Shown piece by piece: positions 35,403 to 43,942 of a stretch of 64,000 nt of DNA; the stretch's first letter is position 1; every line of letters starts with the position of its first letter. This DNA comes from Lysinibacillus contaminans. GTDB taxonomy: Bacteria > Bacillota > Bacilli > Bacillales_A > Planococcaceae. The notes under the pieces are model-generated. The model was not told the DNA's origin. It saw only the letters and a list, made by a program, of their open reading frames with translations, and did not search any database. Where the stretch lies: positions 620,001-684,000 of the forward strand of contig NZ_LGRV01000003.1 in NCBI RefSeq assembly GCF_001278945.1, read 5' to 3'. The position numbers were made by a program, and so were the translations under genes.

Positions 35403-35582
35403 TTAGTGTAATGTTGGTGGGTATCCGCTGTGGATAACTGTCATGATTGTGAACCAACCAAATACAGCTGCACTTAATAAGTTGAAAACAACGCTTAAAA
35501 GGTTCTTTTCTTTAATTGCTTGGAATGTACCAACGACAGCTAAGATCGCTACTAGACCAAAAATAACCATTAATAAGTTCAT
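35403..35582 (-). CDS. yqgW: YqgW-like small membrane protein (DUF2759)
   Basis: This 59-residue protein begins MNLLMVIFGLVAILAVVGTF and ends VIHSGYPPTLH; it has two membrane segments separated by QAIKEKNLL. The sequence and the position between ltaS (yqgS) and yqgX match YqgW/DUF2759. ATG 35582 is preceded by AAAGGAG about eleven bases upstream. It has its own terminator. Role is unknown. Confidence 0.8.
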   Translation of the reverse strand: MNLLMVIFGLVAILAVVGTFQAIKEKNLLSVVFNLLSAAVFGWFTIMTVIHSGYPPTLH

Positions 35583-35748
35583 TAAAAAGACACTCCTTTC
35601 GACATCAGAAAATGAATGTCGTTAACAATATTCCTACTTAATTGTAAACGTTATCCTTCTTTTTGTCGAGAACAATAATAGAGAAAAGTATGAACTTTTA
35701 TCGTCAAATTGTGGCAATGAATGTATAATAGTTAATTGAGGTGATTAG

Positions 35749-36393
35749 ATGATGAATGTACGTAGCTATTCACTTGGTCCAATCCAAACGAATTGTTATA
35801 TCGTATCAAATAAAGAAAAAGAATGTTTGATTTTTGATCCAGGTGAAGAAGCAGGGCGCATTATTAAAGTGATAAGAAGTAATGGCCTAAAGCCTTTAGG
35901 CATTTTTTTAACACATGCGCATTTCGACCATATCGGCGCTGTTGATGCGGTGAGAGAAGCATTTGGCCTTCCTGTCTGGATTCATGAAAAAGAAGTGAGT
36001 TGGCTAGATGACCCATCGAAGAATGGTTCTAGTAAATATGCAGCGCTACCAGATTATGTTGTAACAAAACCAGCTGAAGAAAATATCATCAAAGCGGAGC
36101 AAGTGTTTGAAATCAGTAATTTTGTTTTCAAGGCAATTTTCACTCCGGGGCATTCACCAGGAAGTATTTCGTATGTTTTCAATCAAGATGGTTTTGCGCT
36201 TGTTGGGGACACACTATTTGAGCAGGGGGTAGGACGTACAGACTTACTTGGCGGCTCGACGAAAGTTTTACTAGCTTCTATTCATAATAAGTTGTTAACA
36301 CTGCCTGAGGATACAATTGTTTACCCGGGGCACGGAAATTACACAACAATCGGCGCGGAGATGGAAACAAATCCATTTTTAAATGGTTTTTAA
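35749..36393 (+). CDS. yqgX: Metallo-beta-lactamase-fold hydrolase YqgX (glyoxalase II-like)
   Basis: The 214-residue protein carries the zinc-binding THAHFDHIGA motif, FTPGHSPGS and YPGHGNYTTIG, with VGDTLFEQGVGRTDL as in the YqgX/YcbL group related to glyoxalase II. Likely a thioester or related hydrolase; the physiological substrate is unsettled. ATG at 35749 (or the next codon) follows GAGGTGATTAG. Monocistronic. Confidence 0.88.
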   Translation: MMNVRSYSLGPIQTNCYIVSNKEKECLIFDPGEEAGRIIKVIRSNGLKPLGIFLTHAHFDHIGAVDAVREAFGLPVWIHEKEVSWLDDPSKNGSSKYAALPDYVVTKPAEENIIKAEQVFEISNFVFKAIFTPGHSPGSISYVFNQDGFALVGDTLFEQGVGRTDLLGGSTKVLLASIHNKLLTLPEDTIVYPGHGNYTTIGAEMETNPFLNGF

Positions 36394-36473
36394 TATTATC
36401 GGTTAGAATGCCGGTGGAAGTAAAATCAACAGAAATGTTAAAGTAGACTGAATTATCTGAATGTAAAAAAATC

Positions 36474-36543
36474 CCCTTATATTTCGACTAGGATTGATCG
36501 CCTTATTCAAGTCTCGGTCTAATAGGATGTAGAGGGGATTTTC
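36474..36543. other. Structured element with long loop, possible minus-strand terminator
   Basis: AATCCCCTT and AGAGGGGATT at the two ends form an 8-9 bp stem enclosing about 52 nt; the minus strand ends in TTTTTTT. Within the loop CTAGGATTGA and CTAATAGGATG are an imperfect direct repeat. It is the only structure in the 250-bp gap apart from the terminator of yqgY. Confidence 0.4.
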
Positions 36544-36603
36544 CTTTAGTATTTAGCGGTCGTTTAAGACAAGAAACATGAATAAAAAATATATTTCATT
36601 GAA

Positions 36604-36637
36604 AAAGCACGTCTCAAATACTTATGAGACGTGCTTT
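36604..36637. terminator. yqgY terminator
   Basis: AAAGCACGTCTCA/TGAGACGTGCTTT, stem of 13 bp, bidirectional. Confidence 0.85.
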
Positions 36638-36644
36638 ACTTGTA

Positions 36645-36887
36645 TTAATGTCCCGCACCAGGTACGTGAATGAATGTTGTATAGTACGTGAAGCCTGCGA
36701 AGAATACTGTTAAATACGCTCCGAAAATGTACATGTACATGCGTTCTGAAAGGTTTAAGAAGCCTAATAATAAGAATAAACCTGTATTACCTACGAATAA
36801 TAGCGATACCTCGTTCATACCACCAAGGTAGAACATAACTGCGAATATACCTGTCCAGAAAGCCATAACTTTATACATATTATCCAT
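36645..36887 (-). CDS. yqgY: YqgY-like membrane protein (DUF2626)
   Basis: The 80-residue protein reads MDNMYKVMAFWTGIFAVMFY at the start, with three membrane segments and a Tyr-rich FGAYLTVFFAGFTYYTTF end. It belongs to DUF2626, found next to yqgX in Bacilli. ATG 36887 follows GAAGGAGGGGAAATCTTC; upstream codons in frame have no ribosome site. Function unknown. Confidence 0.82.
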   Translation of the reverse strand: MDNMYKVMAFWTGIFAVMFYLGGMNEVSLLFVGNTGLFLLLGFLNLSERMYMYIFGAYLTVFFAGFTYYTTFIHVPGAGH

Positions 36888-37005
36888 GAAGATTTCCCCT
36901 CCTTCTGCCCACGACACAATAATCTCATACCCATTATAAATGATATGAAAGGTATCTGTAAACTGGAATTTATGCTTGATTGTGACAAACAAATGGATTT
37001 TTGAA

Positions 37006-37716
37006 TTAACCTTCGTTTTCTGTCACGTTAATTTCATATTTACATAAATCACAATCATGTACCATACTTGATATTTGTACAAATTCATTGTTTGAGAATA
37101 ATGCATCTAGTTGCCCTTTTAAGTAGGATTCATGTAGCTTACAAACAACTTCAGAATGCGCGTTTAATTGTGATTGGAAGGGACAGTTAAAAATAGAGAA
37201 AATCATTTTTTTGCCCTGCGCAGTTTGTTGTACTTGCGGAATATACCCTACTAATGCTGCATTTTCCGTTAAAAAATGAAGCTTTTGTTCAAAGCTAATC
37301 GAACTGTTTAATTTTAATTCTGCAGTTAAATAACCTTTCATTTGTTGGTAGCCATCTTGATAACTAATCCCTTGGCATTTTACGATGGCAGTAGGTCCCA
37401 ATTCCTGAATGAGCTGAATTGTCCATTTTAATAAACGATCATCATCACGTCTAGGAAAACTAAGTGATACACCTTTTTCGGCAGCTTTATAAACGCGACC
37501 AGGTCGACCACCTTTACCTGTTTTCGCAAAATCAGAAGAAATAATATTAATCTCAGATAGTTTAGTTAAATGCAAGCGCGCAACGTTAGGATGAATACCG
37601 AATACATCTGCAATATTTTGAACAGTCACGGTTTTTTTCTCTTTTAAAATGTATTCATAAATAGAGTAACGAGTTTCATCAGCTAATGTACTCGTAATTT
37701 TTAATGGATGGATCAT
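37006..37716 (-). CDS. ArsR/SufR-like winged-helix regulator with C-terminal cysteine cluster
   Basis: The 236-residue protein has an N-terminal winged HTH (about 5-75; LADETRYSIYEYIL, IHPNVARLHLTKLSE, RPGRVYKA) of the COG2345/SufR type and a C-terminal sensor with C178-X13-C192 and C222-X2-C225. In SufR, cysteines in similar places bind an iron-sulfur cluster. ATG 37716 follows GAGGTGAAGCAT. It lies divergent from comGA and 118 bp upstream of yqgY on the same strand. Fe-S binding and targets are inferred, not shown. Confidence 0.72.
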   Translation of the reverse strand: MIHPLKITSTLADETRYSIYEYILKEKKTVTVQNIADVFGIHPNVARLHLTKLSEINIISSDFAKTGKGGRPGRVYKAAEKGVSLSFPRRDDDRLLKWTIQLIQELGPTAIVKCQGISYQDGYQQMKGYLTAELKLNSSISFEQKLHFLTENAALVGYIPQVQQTAQGKKMIFSIFNCPFQSQLNAHSEVVCKLHESYLKGQLDALFSNNEFVQISSMVHDCDLCKYEINVTENEG

Positions 37717-37890
37717 ATGCTTCACCTCAATTTCTTTTTTGAAAACATACAGATGGAAAATAATAATGATAATTCTATTATATTGTATTATTGAAAAAGT
37801 TACAGTCGATTTTGATGAAAATATTGGACATTTTACGGAAAATAAACAATTATCGACAAGATGTTTAGGAGATATCCACATTATAGCTTT

Positions 37891-37951
37891 AAAATTCATA
37901 TTTGGTAGGATAATATTCTAACAAATTTTTATTTTGTGAAAAGGTCTTTTC
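37891..37951 (+). promoter_or_regulatory. Possible ComK boxes upstream of comGA
   Basis: AT-box-like sequences AAAATTCATATTT (37891-37903), AAATTTTTATTTT (37923-37935) and AAAAGGTCTTTTC (37939-37951) resemble AAAAN5TTTT. The first two are about 18-19 bp apart, one of the spacings used by ComK. The region is A/T-rich, so chance matches are likely. The 313-bp gap holds no gene. Confidence 0.35.
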
Positions 37952-38029
37952 TCATAATGAGTTTCTCACTATACTATGGGTAACGAATAGGGCGGTCATA
38001 TTCGAACGAACCAGAAGAGAGGTGCATTG

Positions 38030-39049
38030 ATGCAAAACTTTGAATCGGTTGTCGAACAAAAATGTGAGCAACTACTACTAAAGGCCTATCATTTCGGTGC
38101 TTCTGATTTATTATTAGTCCCGGAAGACGGTATGTATTTAATTTATTTTCGGAAATATGACAAGTTACTACAAGCTGGAGAGCTTCCCTATGATTTAGCA
38201 GAACGGATTATCTCCTATTATAAATTTTTATCCGCATTAGATATTAGTGAACGGCGAAAACCTCAAAGCGGCTCTTTCCAAAAAACGCTTGAACAAGAGC
38301 AATTTGCTTTCCGCGTCTCCACACTTCCTTCCGCATTTTTAAAAGAAAGCTTAATCATTAGGCTTCTTTTACAAAATCATGCATTCCCACTTACTTCCCT
38401 AAGTTATTCAAAACAATCAGCAAAAAAACTATTAGAGCTTGTCGAACAAACACAGGGCATTGTCTTATTTAGTGGTGCAACTGGTTCTGGTAAGACAACT
38501 TCTTTATATTCTCTGATCCATCATTGTTCTACAAATTTACACCGTCATGTTATTTCCTTAGAAGATCCTGTTGAAAATACGCAAGCGCATGTACTGCAAA
38601 TTCAAGTAAATGAGCGGGCAGGGGTTACCTATGCAACTGGCTTGAAAGCAATATTGCGACACTCACCAGATGTCATCATGATTGGTGAAATTCGTGATAA
38701 AGAAACAGCGAAAATTGCGATTGAAGCGGCATTAACCGGGCACTTAGTCCTGTCGACTATACATGCAAAAGATTCTGTAAATGCTTTATACCGTTTGCTA
38801 GATTTAGGTGTGTCGATTGAAGAACTTAGACAAACAGTAGTAGGAATTGTCGGTCAAGTTTTAATACAAACACATAATAAGCGGGATGAGCGTAGTGCAC
38901 TATATGAAATACTTAGTGATAATTATCTGAGCGAAGCGATTGCCGCTATTATGCGTAAAGAGACTTATGAATTGCCAAGGATGGTAACAATCGCAGGGCA
39001 AAAAGAATTACTAGAGGTGCAGCTAGATGAATGTAAACTCGTTTACTGA
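38030..39049 (+). CDS. comGA: Competence pilus ATPase ComGA
   Basis: The 339-residue GspE/PilB-type ATPase powers assembly of the transformation pilus. Walker A GATGSGKTTSLYS, Asp box ISLEDPVE, Walker B SPDVIMIGEIRD and His box TGHLVLSTIHAKD are present. It lacks the long N-terminal domain of GspE, as usual for ComGA. ATG 38030 has GAGG seven bases upstream. First gene of comGABCDEFG; overlaps comGB by 23 bp. Confidence 0.95.
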   Translation: MQNFESVVEQKCEQLLLKAYHFGASDLLLVPEDGMYLIYFRKYDKLLQAGELPYDLAERIISYYKFLSALDISERRKPQSGSFQKTLEQEQFAFRVSTLPSAFLKESLIIRLLLQNHAFPLTSLSYSKQSAKKLLELVEQTQGIVLFSGATGSGKTTSLYSLIHHCSTNLHRHVISLEDPVENTQAHVLQIQVNERAGVTYATGLKAILRHSPDVIMIGEIRDKETAKIAIEAALTGHLVLSTIHAKDSVNALYRLLDLGVSIEELRQTVVGIVGQVLIQTHNKRDERSALYEILSDNYLSEAIAAIMRKETYELPRMVTIAGQKELLEVQLDECKLVY

Positions 39050-40100
39050 CAGGTTGTATGTTCATTATATAAATGCTACAAAGCGAAAAGTGAAAGAAGA
39101 AGCTGAGTTTTTCAGTCGTCTAAGTAACCTCATGCAAGAAGGCTATCTATTTGCGGATTCTATTTCCATATTATTACCGCATCATGTAGAGGCGTATGAG
39201 GATGTACAGCAATTAGTCGATGACAAGCTTAGACAAGGAGCTGGTGTAACAGGAGTACTCGAGGCTCTCCAGTTGTCGAGTCCATATTTAGTGGCAATTT
39301 CGATTGCAGAAAAGAATGGGCATATGATTGAAGCGCTACAGGGTGTAGCAAAGCAAATGGCTCTGGCAGAAGCAACTAAAAAGAAAATACAAAAATTACT
39401 TGTTTATCCGGTCGCGCTAATCATTTTTTTACTGATCCTATTTTTAGTTTTTCGGACATTTTTCTTTCCAAATATTGAAAATATGGTTATTAGCCGCGGC
39501 AATGGAGGCGGGGAATCTAGTTTAGCATTATCAAATGGACTATTACATGTTCCAGATGCGTTAGTCATTTCAGGAATTATGATAATTTGCATTGTCGTAT
39601 TTTTTAAGTTTTTTGTCAAACGCCAGCCTGTCTCAAAGCAGTTAAACATTTTGTTAAAAATACCTCTACTTCGAGGTTATACAAAATTATCAATGACAAA
39701 GGATTTTTCTAAACATTTAGGAAGCTTATTGCAAAGTGGCTTTTCATTGCAGGCAAGTTTACAAATATTAGAGGAACAACAATTACAACCATTTGTACAG
39801 TATTTTTCAATTCTAGTGAAGGAAAGAGTTATTTACGGTGACACCTTAGCACAAGCAATTTCTTGGATGTCGATTTGGCAAAAGGATTTCCCGACGTTTG
39901 TAGAGCATGGTGAGAGAAGTGGCTATTTGGGGAAAGAGCTTATGCTATACAGCGAGCTATTAGATGAAAAACAAGAGCAATTACTACAAAGAATGATTGC
40001 TCTTTTACAACCAACATTTTTTATTGTTATTGCGTTATGTATTGTAGCGGCGTACTTAAGTTTGTTATTACCAATCTATAAAATGATTGATTTAGTATAA
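39027..40100 (+). CDS. comGB: Competence pilus membrane platform protein ComGB
   Basis: The 357-residue GspF/PilC-family protein has two helical repeat domains (about 20-140 and 230-330) and three membrane segments (LVYPVALIIFLLILFLVF near 135, one near 185, one at the C-terminus). ATG at 39027 uses GAGGTG inside comGA, so the two are probably translationally coupled. comGC follows after 12 bp. Confidence 0.93.
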   Translation: MNVNSFTDRLYVHYINATKRKVKEEAEFFSRLSNLMQEGYLFADSISILLPHHVEAYEDVQQLVDDKLRQGAGVTGVLEALQLSSPYLVAISIAEKNGHMIEALQGVAKQMALAEATKKKIQKLLVYPVALIIFLLILFLVFRTFFFPNIENMVISRGNGGGESSLALSNGLLHVPDALVISGIMIICIVVFFKFFVKRQPVSKQLNILLKIPLLRGYTKLSMTKDFSKHLGSLLQSGFSLQASLQILEEQQLQPFVQYFSILVKERVIYGDTLAQAISWMSIWQKDFPTFVEHGERSGYLGKELMLYSELLDEKQEQLLQRMIALLQPTFFIVIALCIVAAYLSLLLPIYKMIDLV

Positions 40101-40112
40101 GGGGGCGAAAAA

Positions 40113-40469
40113 ATGAGGCGATTAAAACAACAAAATGGTTTCACACTGATTGAAATGCTAATTGTTCTACTCATTATATCTATACTGATTTTAATAACTG
40201 TACCTAATATTTCCAAACACTTCGCAACGATTGATAAAAAGGGATGCGATGCGTATGTAAGTATGGTACAAGGTCAAGTAGAGGCTTACCGGGTAGATTT
40301 AATGGATTATCCGACATTACAAGATTTAGTGGATAAGGGATATTTAAAAGCGAATGAAACAACATGTCCAAATAAAGAAGAAATTGTGATTACAAATGAG
40401 GGTGAAGTGAAATTATTGAACGCACCCGCCCAGTCATCAACGGCAGGGACAGGCGATAGTGACGGATGA
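40113..40469 (+). CDS. comGC: Major competence pseudopilin ComGC
   Basis: The 118-residue type IV prepilin-like protein has the prepilin peptidase site and hydrophobic helix GFTLIEMLIVLLIISILIL; cleavage occurs before Phe. Two cysteines (about 42 and 87) could form the known intramolecular disulfide. Its C-terminus ends in a short Ser/Thr/Gly-rich tail. The last four bases overlap comGD. A ComC prepilin peptidase is needed and is not in the window. Confidence 0.93.
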   Translation: MRRLKQQNGFTLIEMLIVLLIISILILITVPNISKHFATIDKKGCDAYVSMVQGQVEAYRVDLMDYPTLQDLVDKGYLKANETTCPNKEEIVITNEGEVKLLNAPAQSSTAGTGDSDG

Positions 40470-40909
40470 AACGTTTAAAAAATGAACAGGGCTTTACGCT
40501 CTTAGAAATGTTATTCGTGCTGTTTATCGTGATGTGCTTAACAGGGATTGTGACAAGAATTTCAATGAAAGTAACTGAAGCAAAGGAAATTGAACATTTC
40601 TATACACAGCTACAATTAGATATTCAATTTATACAGATGTCTAGTGTAGAACAACGAGAACATTTTTCGATTAAATTTTCAGCACCAACCAATAGCTATA
40701 GTATAAATAAAACTTTATATAATATAACTGTCTACCAAAGGCCTTTTCCTAAAAATGTAGAATTTCTGTCTGGTCCAAGTTCGTTTGTCACGATTAGGTA
40801 TAAAGCTAATGGCAATGTAAGTCAATCAGGCACATTATACTTTAAAACACCCATTGGCGATAAAAAAGTTGTCATTACTTTAGGGGCAGGACGGGTGCGG
40901 GTAGAATGA
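40466..40909 (+). CDS. comGD: Minor competence pseudopilin ComGD
   Basis: The 147-residue prepilin-like protein has the processing site GFTLLEMLFVLFIV and a C-terminal beta-rich domain with a Gly-rich ending. It overlaps comGC and comGE by four bases (ATGA-type junctions), indicating coupled translation. Length is close to B. subtilis ComGD (143). Confidence 0.88.
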   Translation: MKRLKNEQGFTLLEMLFVLFIVMCLTGIVTRISMKVTEAKEIEHFYTQLQLDIQFIQMSSVEQREHFSIKFSAPTNSYSINKTLYNITVYQRPFPKNVEFLSGPSSFVTIRYKANGNVSQSGTLYFKTPIGDKKVVITLGAGRVRVE

Positions 40910-41220
40910 ATGAAAACGGTTATTCTTTTGTTGAAACGATTTTATCTGTCGTTATTATCATGTTGCTTTGCGGTACACTGATACCGATTAGCTACACGAT
41001 GAAGACAAATCTACATCATAAAAAGCTTGAGGTTTTTGCTGCAGAGACAGCCTATGAGGGTGTAAAGATAAGTCACTATCAGGGTATAAACGAAGGGACA
41101 AAAATGATTGAGGGGGTTGCGTACCATTGGAGTTTCGATGGGCAACAAATTTGTGTAACTTTCCAAAATACGAAGGGAAATCGAACAAAGTGTATTAACG
41201 CCAATGGGGAAGTGCTATGA
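40906..41220 (+). CDS. comGE: Minor competence pseudopilin ComGE
   Basis: The 104-residue protein starts NENGYSFVETILSVVIIMLL, a prepilin-type segment with the conserved Glu at +5. It is followed by a small soluble domain with two cysteines (about 85 and 97). Overlaps both neighbours by four bases. The assignment relies mainly on position and the prepilin motif. Confidence 0.85.
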   Translation: MNENGYSFVETILSVVIIMLLCGTLIPISYTMKTNLHHKKLEVFAAETAYEGVKISHYQGINEGTKMIEGVAYHWSFDGQQICVTFQNTKGNRTKCINANGEVL

Positions 41221-41645
41221 ATGAAAAGGGCTATACGCTGTTAGAAGCGTTATTTCAAGTAGTTGTTTTTATGATTTTTTCACATATTTTTGTACTTATT
41301 ATGCTGTGGGTTACAGAAATGAAGTCAACTGTAATGGCTATTGAACAAACGAAGTGGGAACTTTTCGTTTATGATGTGAATATGTATTTTGTGGATGTCA
41401 CATCATTTGAAGTAAATGAAGTAAATTCTAAAATTACTTTTCAAACCCCAAATGGTTTGTATTCAATGGAGCGTTATCAAAATATTATTCGAAAAAAAGT
41501 GGATAATCTTGGGCATGAACCGTTGCTGATTGGAATAAAAACCTGTCAGTTTTACTATGAAGATGAAGAACTGACGATTGTAGTGGAATTTCCGAACGGC
41601 ATTAAAAAGGAGCGAACCTATTATGTTCCGATTATCGAAAAATGA
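41217..41645 (+). CDS. comGF: Minor competence pseudopilin ComGF
   Basis: The 142-residue protein starts NEKGYTLLEALFQVVVFMIF and is related to ComGF (about 127 in B. subtilis), with a beta-rich C-terminal half and a DELTIVVEFPNGIKKER end region. It overlaps comGE by four bases and comGG by 23. Confidence 0.85.
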   Translation: MNEKGYTLLEALFQVVVFMIFSHIFVLIMLWVTEMKSTVMAIEQTKWELFVYDVNMYFVDVTSFEVNEVNSKITFQTPNGLYSMERYQNIIRKKVDNLGHEPLLIGIKTCQFYYEDEELTIVVEFPNGIKKERTYYVPIIEK

Positions 41646-41823
41646 AAAAGGGACTATTTTTCCTATCGCAATTGCTTTATTATTTTTTGTAACTACATTT
41701 GTCCTTACGTATTGTATGTCATATGAAATGCATTTTCGAACATATAATGCGCTCGAAAATGTCAATGTTCGTGCTACAATAAATTTATTAGGACAAATTT
41801 TGTCTGACAGTGTAGAATCGTAG
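41623..41823 (+). CDS. comGG: ComGG-position small membrane protein, 66 aa
   Basis: This short frame starts NEKGTIFPIAIALLFFVTTF after a basic start and has one membrane segment, then a 25-residue tail. It occupies the comGG position but is about half the length of B. subtilis ComGG (124 aa), lacking most of the soluble domain. No frameshift explanation was found: the frame ends at TAG just before the aroK ribosome site. It may be a truncated but functional minor pilin. Confidence 0.65.
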   Translation: MFRLSKNEKGTIFPIAIALLFFVTTFVLTYCMSYEMHFRTYNALENVNVRATINLLGQILSDSVES

Positions 41824-41842
41824 TTATAAGAAGGTGATTCGA

Positions 41843-42358
41843 ATGCGAAAAATATATTTAGTTGGTTTTATGGGATGCGGAAAAAGTGCTCTTGGGAGGC
41901 GCTTGAGCTACTTGTTGAAGCTCCCCTACTATGATATGGATCATGAAATTGTAAGACAACAGGGAATGACGATTCCGGAAATTTTCGAAAAATACGGAGA
42001 AACGCGTTTTCGAGAAATGGAAACGGAGTTTTTAGAAAACTTTCGAGATGAAGCCTGTATTATCTCCACTGGTGGTGGAGTTGCAGTCAAAGAAGAGAAT
42101 CGCAAAATTATGAGACGTAGTGGACTTGTTTTCTTTTTAGATGCGTCATTCACTGATATTTACAAACGAATTCAGCATGATCCTAGACGGCCAATTGTTC
42201 AAAGTTCGACAAAAGAAGAATTAGAAGAACTGTATCACTACAGAAGAAAGTTTTATCGTGAGGCAGGGCATATACAAGTACTGACTGAAGGTAGAACAAT
42301 ACGCCAAATTCTTGAGTATTTAGTATTCCAAGTGAAAAGACTGAAAGGCGAACGATGA
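41843..42358 (+). CDS. aroK: Shikimate kinase
   Basis: The 171-residue enzyme phosphorylates shikimate in aromatic amino acid synthesis. Walker A GFMGCGKSALG, shikimate-binding DMDHEIV and FREMETEFL, and the STGGGVA block are present. ATG 41843 follows AAGGTGATTCGA. It closes the comG operon transcriptionally, the same order as in B. subtilis (comG then aroK then gcvT). Product flows towards chorismate, the TrpE substrate. Confidence 0.92.
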   Translation: MRKIYLVGFMGCGKSALGRRLSYLLKLPYYDMDHEIVRQQGMTIPEIFEKYGETRFREMETEFLENFRDEACIISTGGGVAVKEENRKIMRRSGLVFFLDASFTDIYKRIQHDPRRPIVQSSTKEELEELYHYRRKFYREAGHIQVLTEGRTIRQILEYLVFQVKRLKGER

Positions 42359-42508
42359 TGTCTGTTTTCTGCAAAACGTTCGTTCTTTGAGTCGGTTTAA
42401 AAAATGATTGCCTTTTCACTATGATCAATGTTAGGATATAGACTAATAAGGACATTTCATTTTAAGTACATTGAATACTAAATAGTACCAAGATATTTCT
42501 TGGGCGGA

Positions 42509-42720
42509 TGATTGTGCGGGGAGAGAGCGTGTAGACGCCACCGAAGGAGCAAGTAGCAAAGGGCTATGAATCTCTCAGGTAAAAGGACTCGTACAAGACG
42601 CAACTCTGGAGAGTGCTGTGTTATAACAGCCACCAAAGGGGAAAGCCTGCTTATTGGCATATGGGTCAACATATGCGAGTAAGTGCGGTGTAACTTTCAG
42701 GTGCAAGGACAGAGAATCCT
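42509..42720 (+). ncRNA. Tandem glycine riboswitch (gcvT)
   Basis: Two aptamers are recognisable: GGAGAGAGCG ... GCCACCGAAGGAGCAA ... TCTCAGGTAAAAGGAC (about 42518-42598), and CTGGAGAGTG ... GCCACCAAAGGGGAAAGCC ... TTTCAGGTGCAAGGACAGAG (about 42606-42716). Glycine binding to the pair normally lets transcription continue into the glycine cleavage operon. Confidence 0.93.
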
Positions 42721-42767
42721 CAAAAGGGGTTCGTCTGTCTTTTTTTGTGTCTAAAAACAGACGAACT
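42709..42767 (+). terminator. Riboswitch expression platform: terminator and rival hairpin
   Basis: Terminator arms GACAGAGAATCC (42709-42720) and GGGTTCGTCTGTC (42728-42740) are followed by seven T. The 5' arm overlaps the end of the second aptamer, so glycine binding should block it. The 3' arm can alternatively pair perfectly with ACAGACGAAC (42758-42767) downstream. Confidence 0.75.
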
Positions 42768-42813
42768 GCTAAAAGTTGAAATGAAACCCAAAAAAATTAA
42801 GGGGGCAATAAAA

Positions 42814-43917
42814 ATGACGAATGAACTAAAACGGACACCTTTATTCGATGAATATGCAAAATATGGTGGCAAAACGATTGATTTCGGTGGTTGGGAATTA
42901 CCTGTGCAGTTCTCTTCGATTAAAGAGGAGCACGATGCGGTTCGTAACCGTGCAGGTTTATTTGATGTATCACATATGGGTGAAATTCTCGTGACAGGTC
43001 CAGAGGCACTTGAGTTCCTACAAAATTTATTGTCAAACGACATATCAAAAATTGCAATAGGTCAAGCGCAATACAATGCGATGTGTTACGAAGACGGTGG
43101 CGTTGTGGATGATTTATTAACATATAAATTAGCTGATAATCATTATCTACTATGCGTTAATGCATCAAACATTGAAAAAGATTACCATTGGATGATGGAA
43201 AATCAACATCAATTTGATGTAACAATTGATAACCAATCAGATGCTTATGCACAAATTGCTCTGCAAGGACCATTAGCAGAAGAAGTACTGCAATCTTTAA
43301 CAACGACTGATTTAAGCGCTATTAAATATTTCCGCTTCCAAGAGGATGTTGAAATTGCGGGACATAAAGCATTAGTATCACGCAGTGGCTATACAGGTGA
43401 AGATGGCTTTGAGCTGTACGGTACACCTTCTGATATTAAAGCACTGTGGGGCAAAATTTTAGAAGCAGGTAAAGATAAAGGTGTTGTTGCAGCAGGACTT
43501 GGTTGCCGTGATACACTTCGCTTTGAAGCGGGTCTACCACTTTATGGTCAAGAGTTATCACCGACGATTTCACCTCTTGAAGCAGGTATTGGCTTTGCAG
43601 TGAAATTAAATAAAGATGATTTCCTTGGTCATGATGCACTTGTGGCACAAAAGGAAAACGGTCTACCCCGTAAGATTGTTGGAATTGAAATGATTGACAA
43701 AGGCATTCCGCGTCATGGCTACAAAGTGTTTAAAGATGGTCAAGAAATTGGGGAAGTAACAACCGGTACTCAGTTGCCTTCAACAAAACGTAACGTTGGT
43801 AACGCATTAATTGACAGCCAATTCGCAATAATCGGAACGGAACTGGAAATAGAGATCCGTGGGAAGTATTTAAAAGTAGTTACTGTAGAAACACCGTTTT
43901 ACAAGCGTTCAAAATAA
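42814..43917 (+). CDS. gcvT: Aminomethyltransferase (glycine cleavage T protein)
   Basis: The 367-residue THF-dependent enzyme takes the aminomethyl group from lipoyl-GcvH to give 5,10-methylene-THF and ammonia. Start [20 protein letters not shown], catalytic-region SDGYA-type [12 protein letters not shown] and [15 protein letters not shown] are typical. ATG 42814 follows AAGGGGGCAATAAAA; the frame extends 23 codons upstream through the riboswitch terminator, which is not translated. First gene of gcvT-gcvPA-gcvPB. Confidence 0.95.
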   Translation: MTNELKRTPLFDEYAKYGGKTIDFGGWELPVQFSSIKEEHDAVRNRAGLFDVSHMGEILVTGPEALEFLQNLLSNDISKIAIGQAQYNAMCYEDGGVVDDLLTYKLADNHYLLCVNASNIEKDYHWMMENQHQFDVTIDNQSDAYAQIALQGPLAEEVLQSLTTTDLSAIKYFRFQEDVEIAGHKALVSRSGYTGEDGFELYGTPSDIKALWGKILEAGKDKGVVAAGLGCRDTLRFEAGLPLYGQELSPTISPLEAGIGFAVKLNKDDFLGHDALVAQKENGLPRKIVGIEMIDKGIPRHGYKVFKDGQEIGEVTTGTQLPSTKRNVGNALIDSQFAIIGTELEIEIRGKYLKVVTVETPFYKRSK

Positions 43918-43942
43918 AATTTGAAAAGAGGGACCTACACTT

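Noticed and set aside
35443-35625. Plus-strand 60-codon frame
   Set aside because: Antisense to yqgW, which has a ribosome site, family match and terminator.
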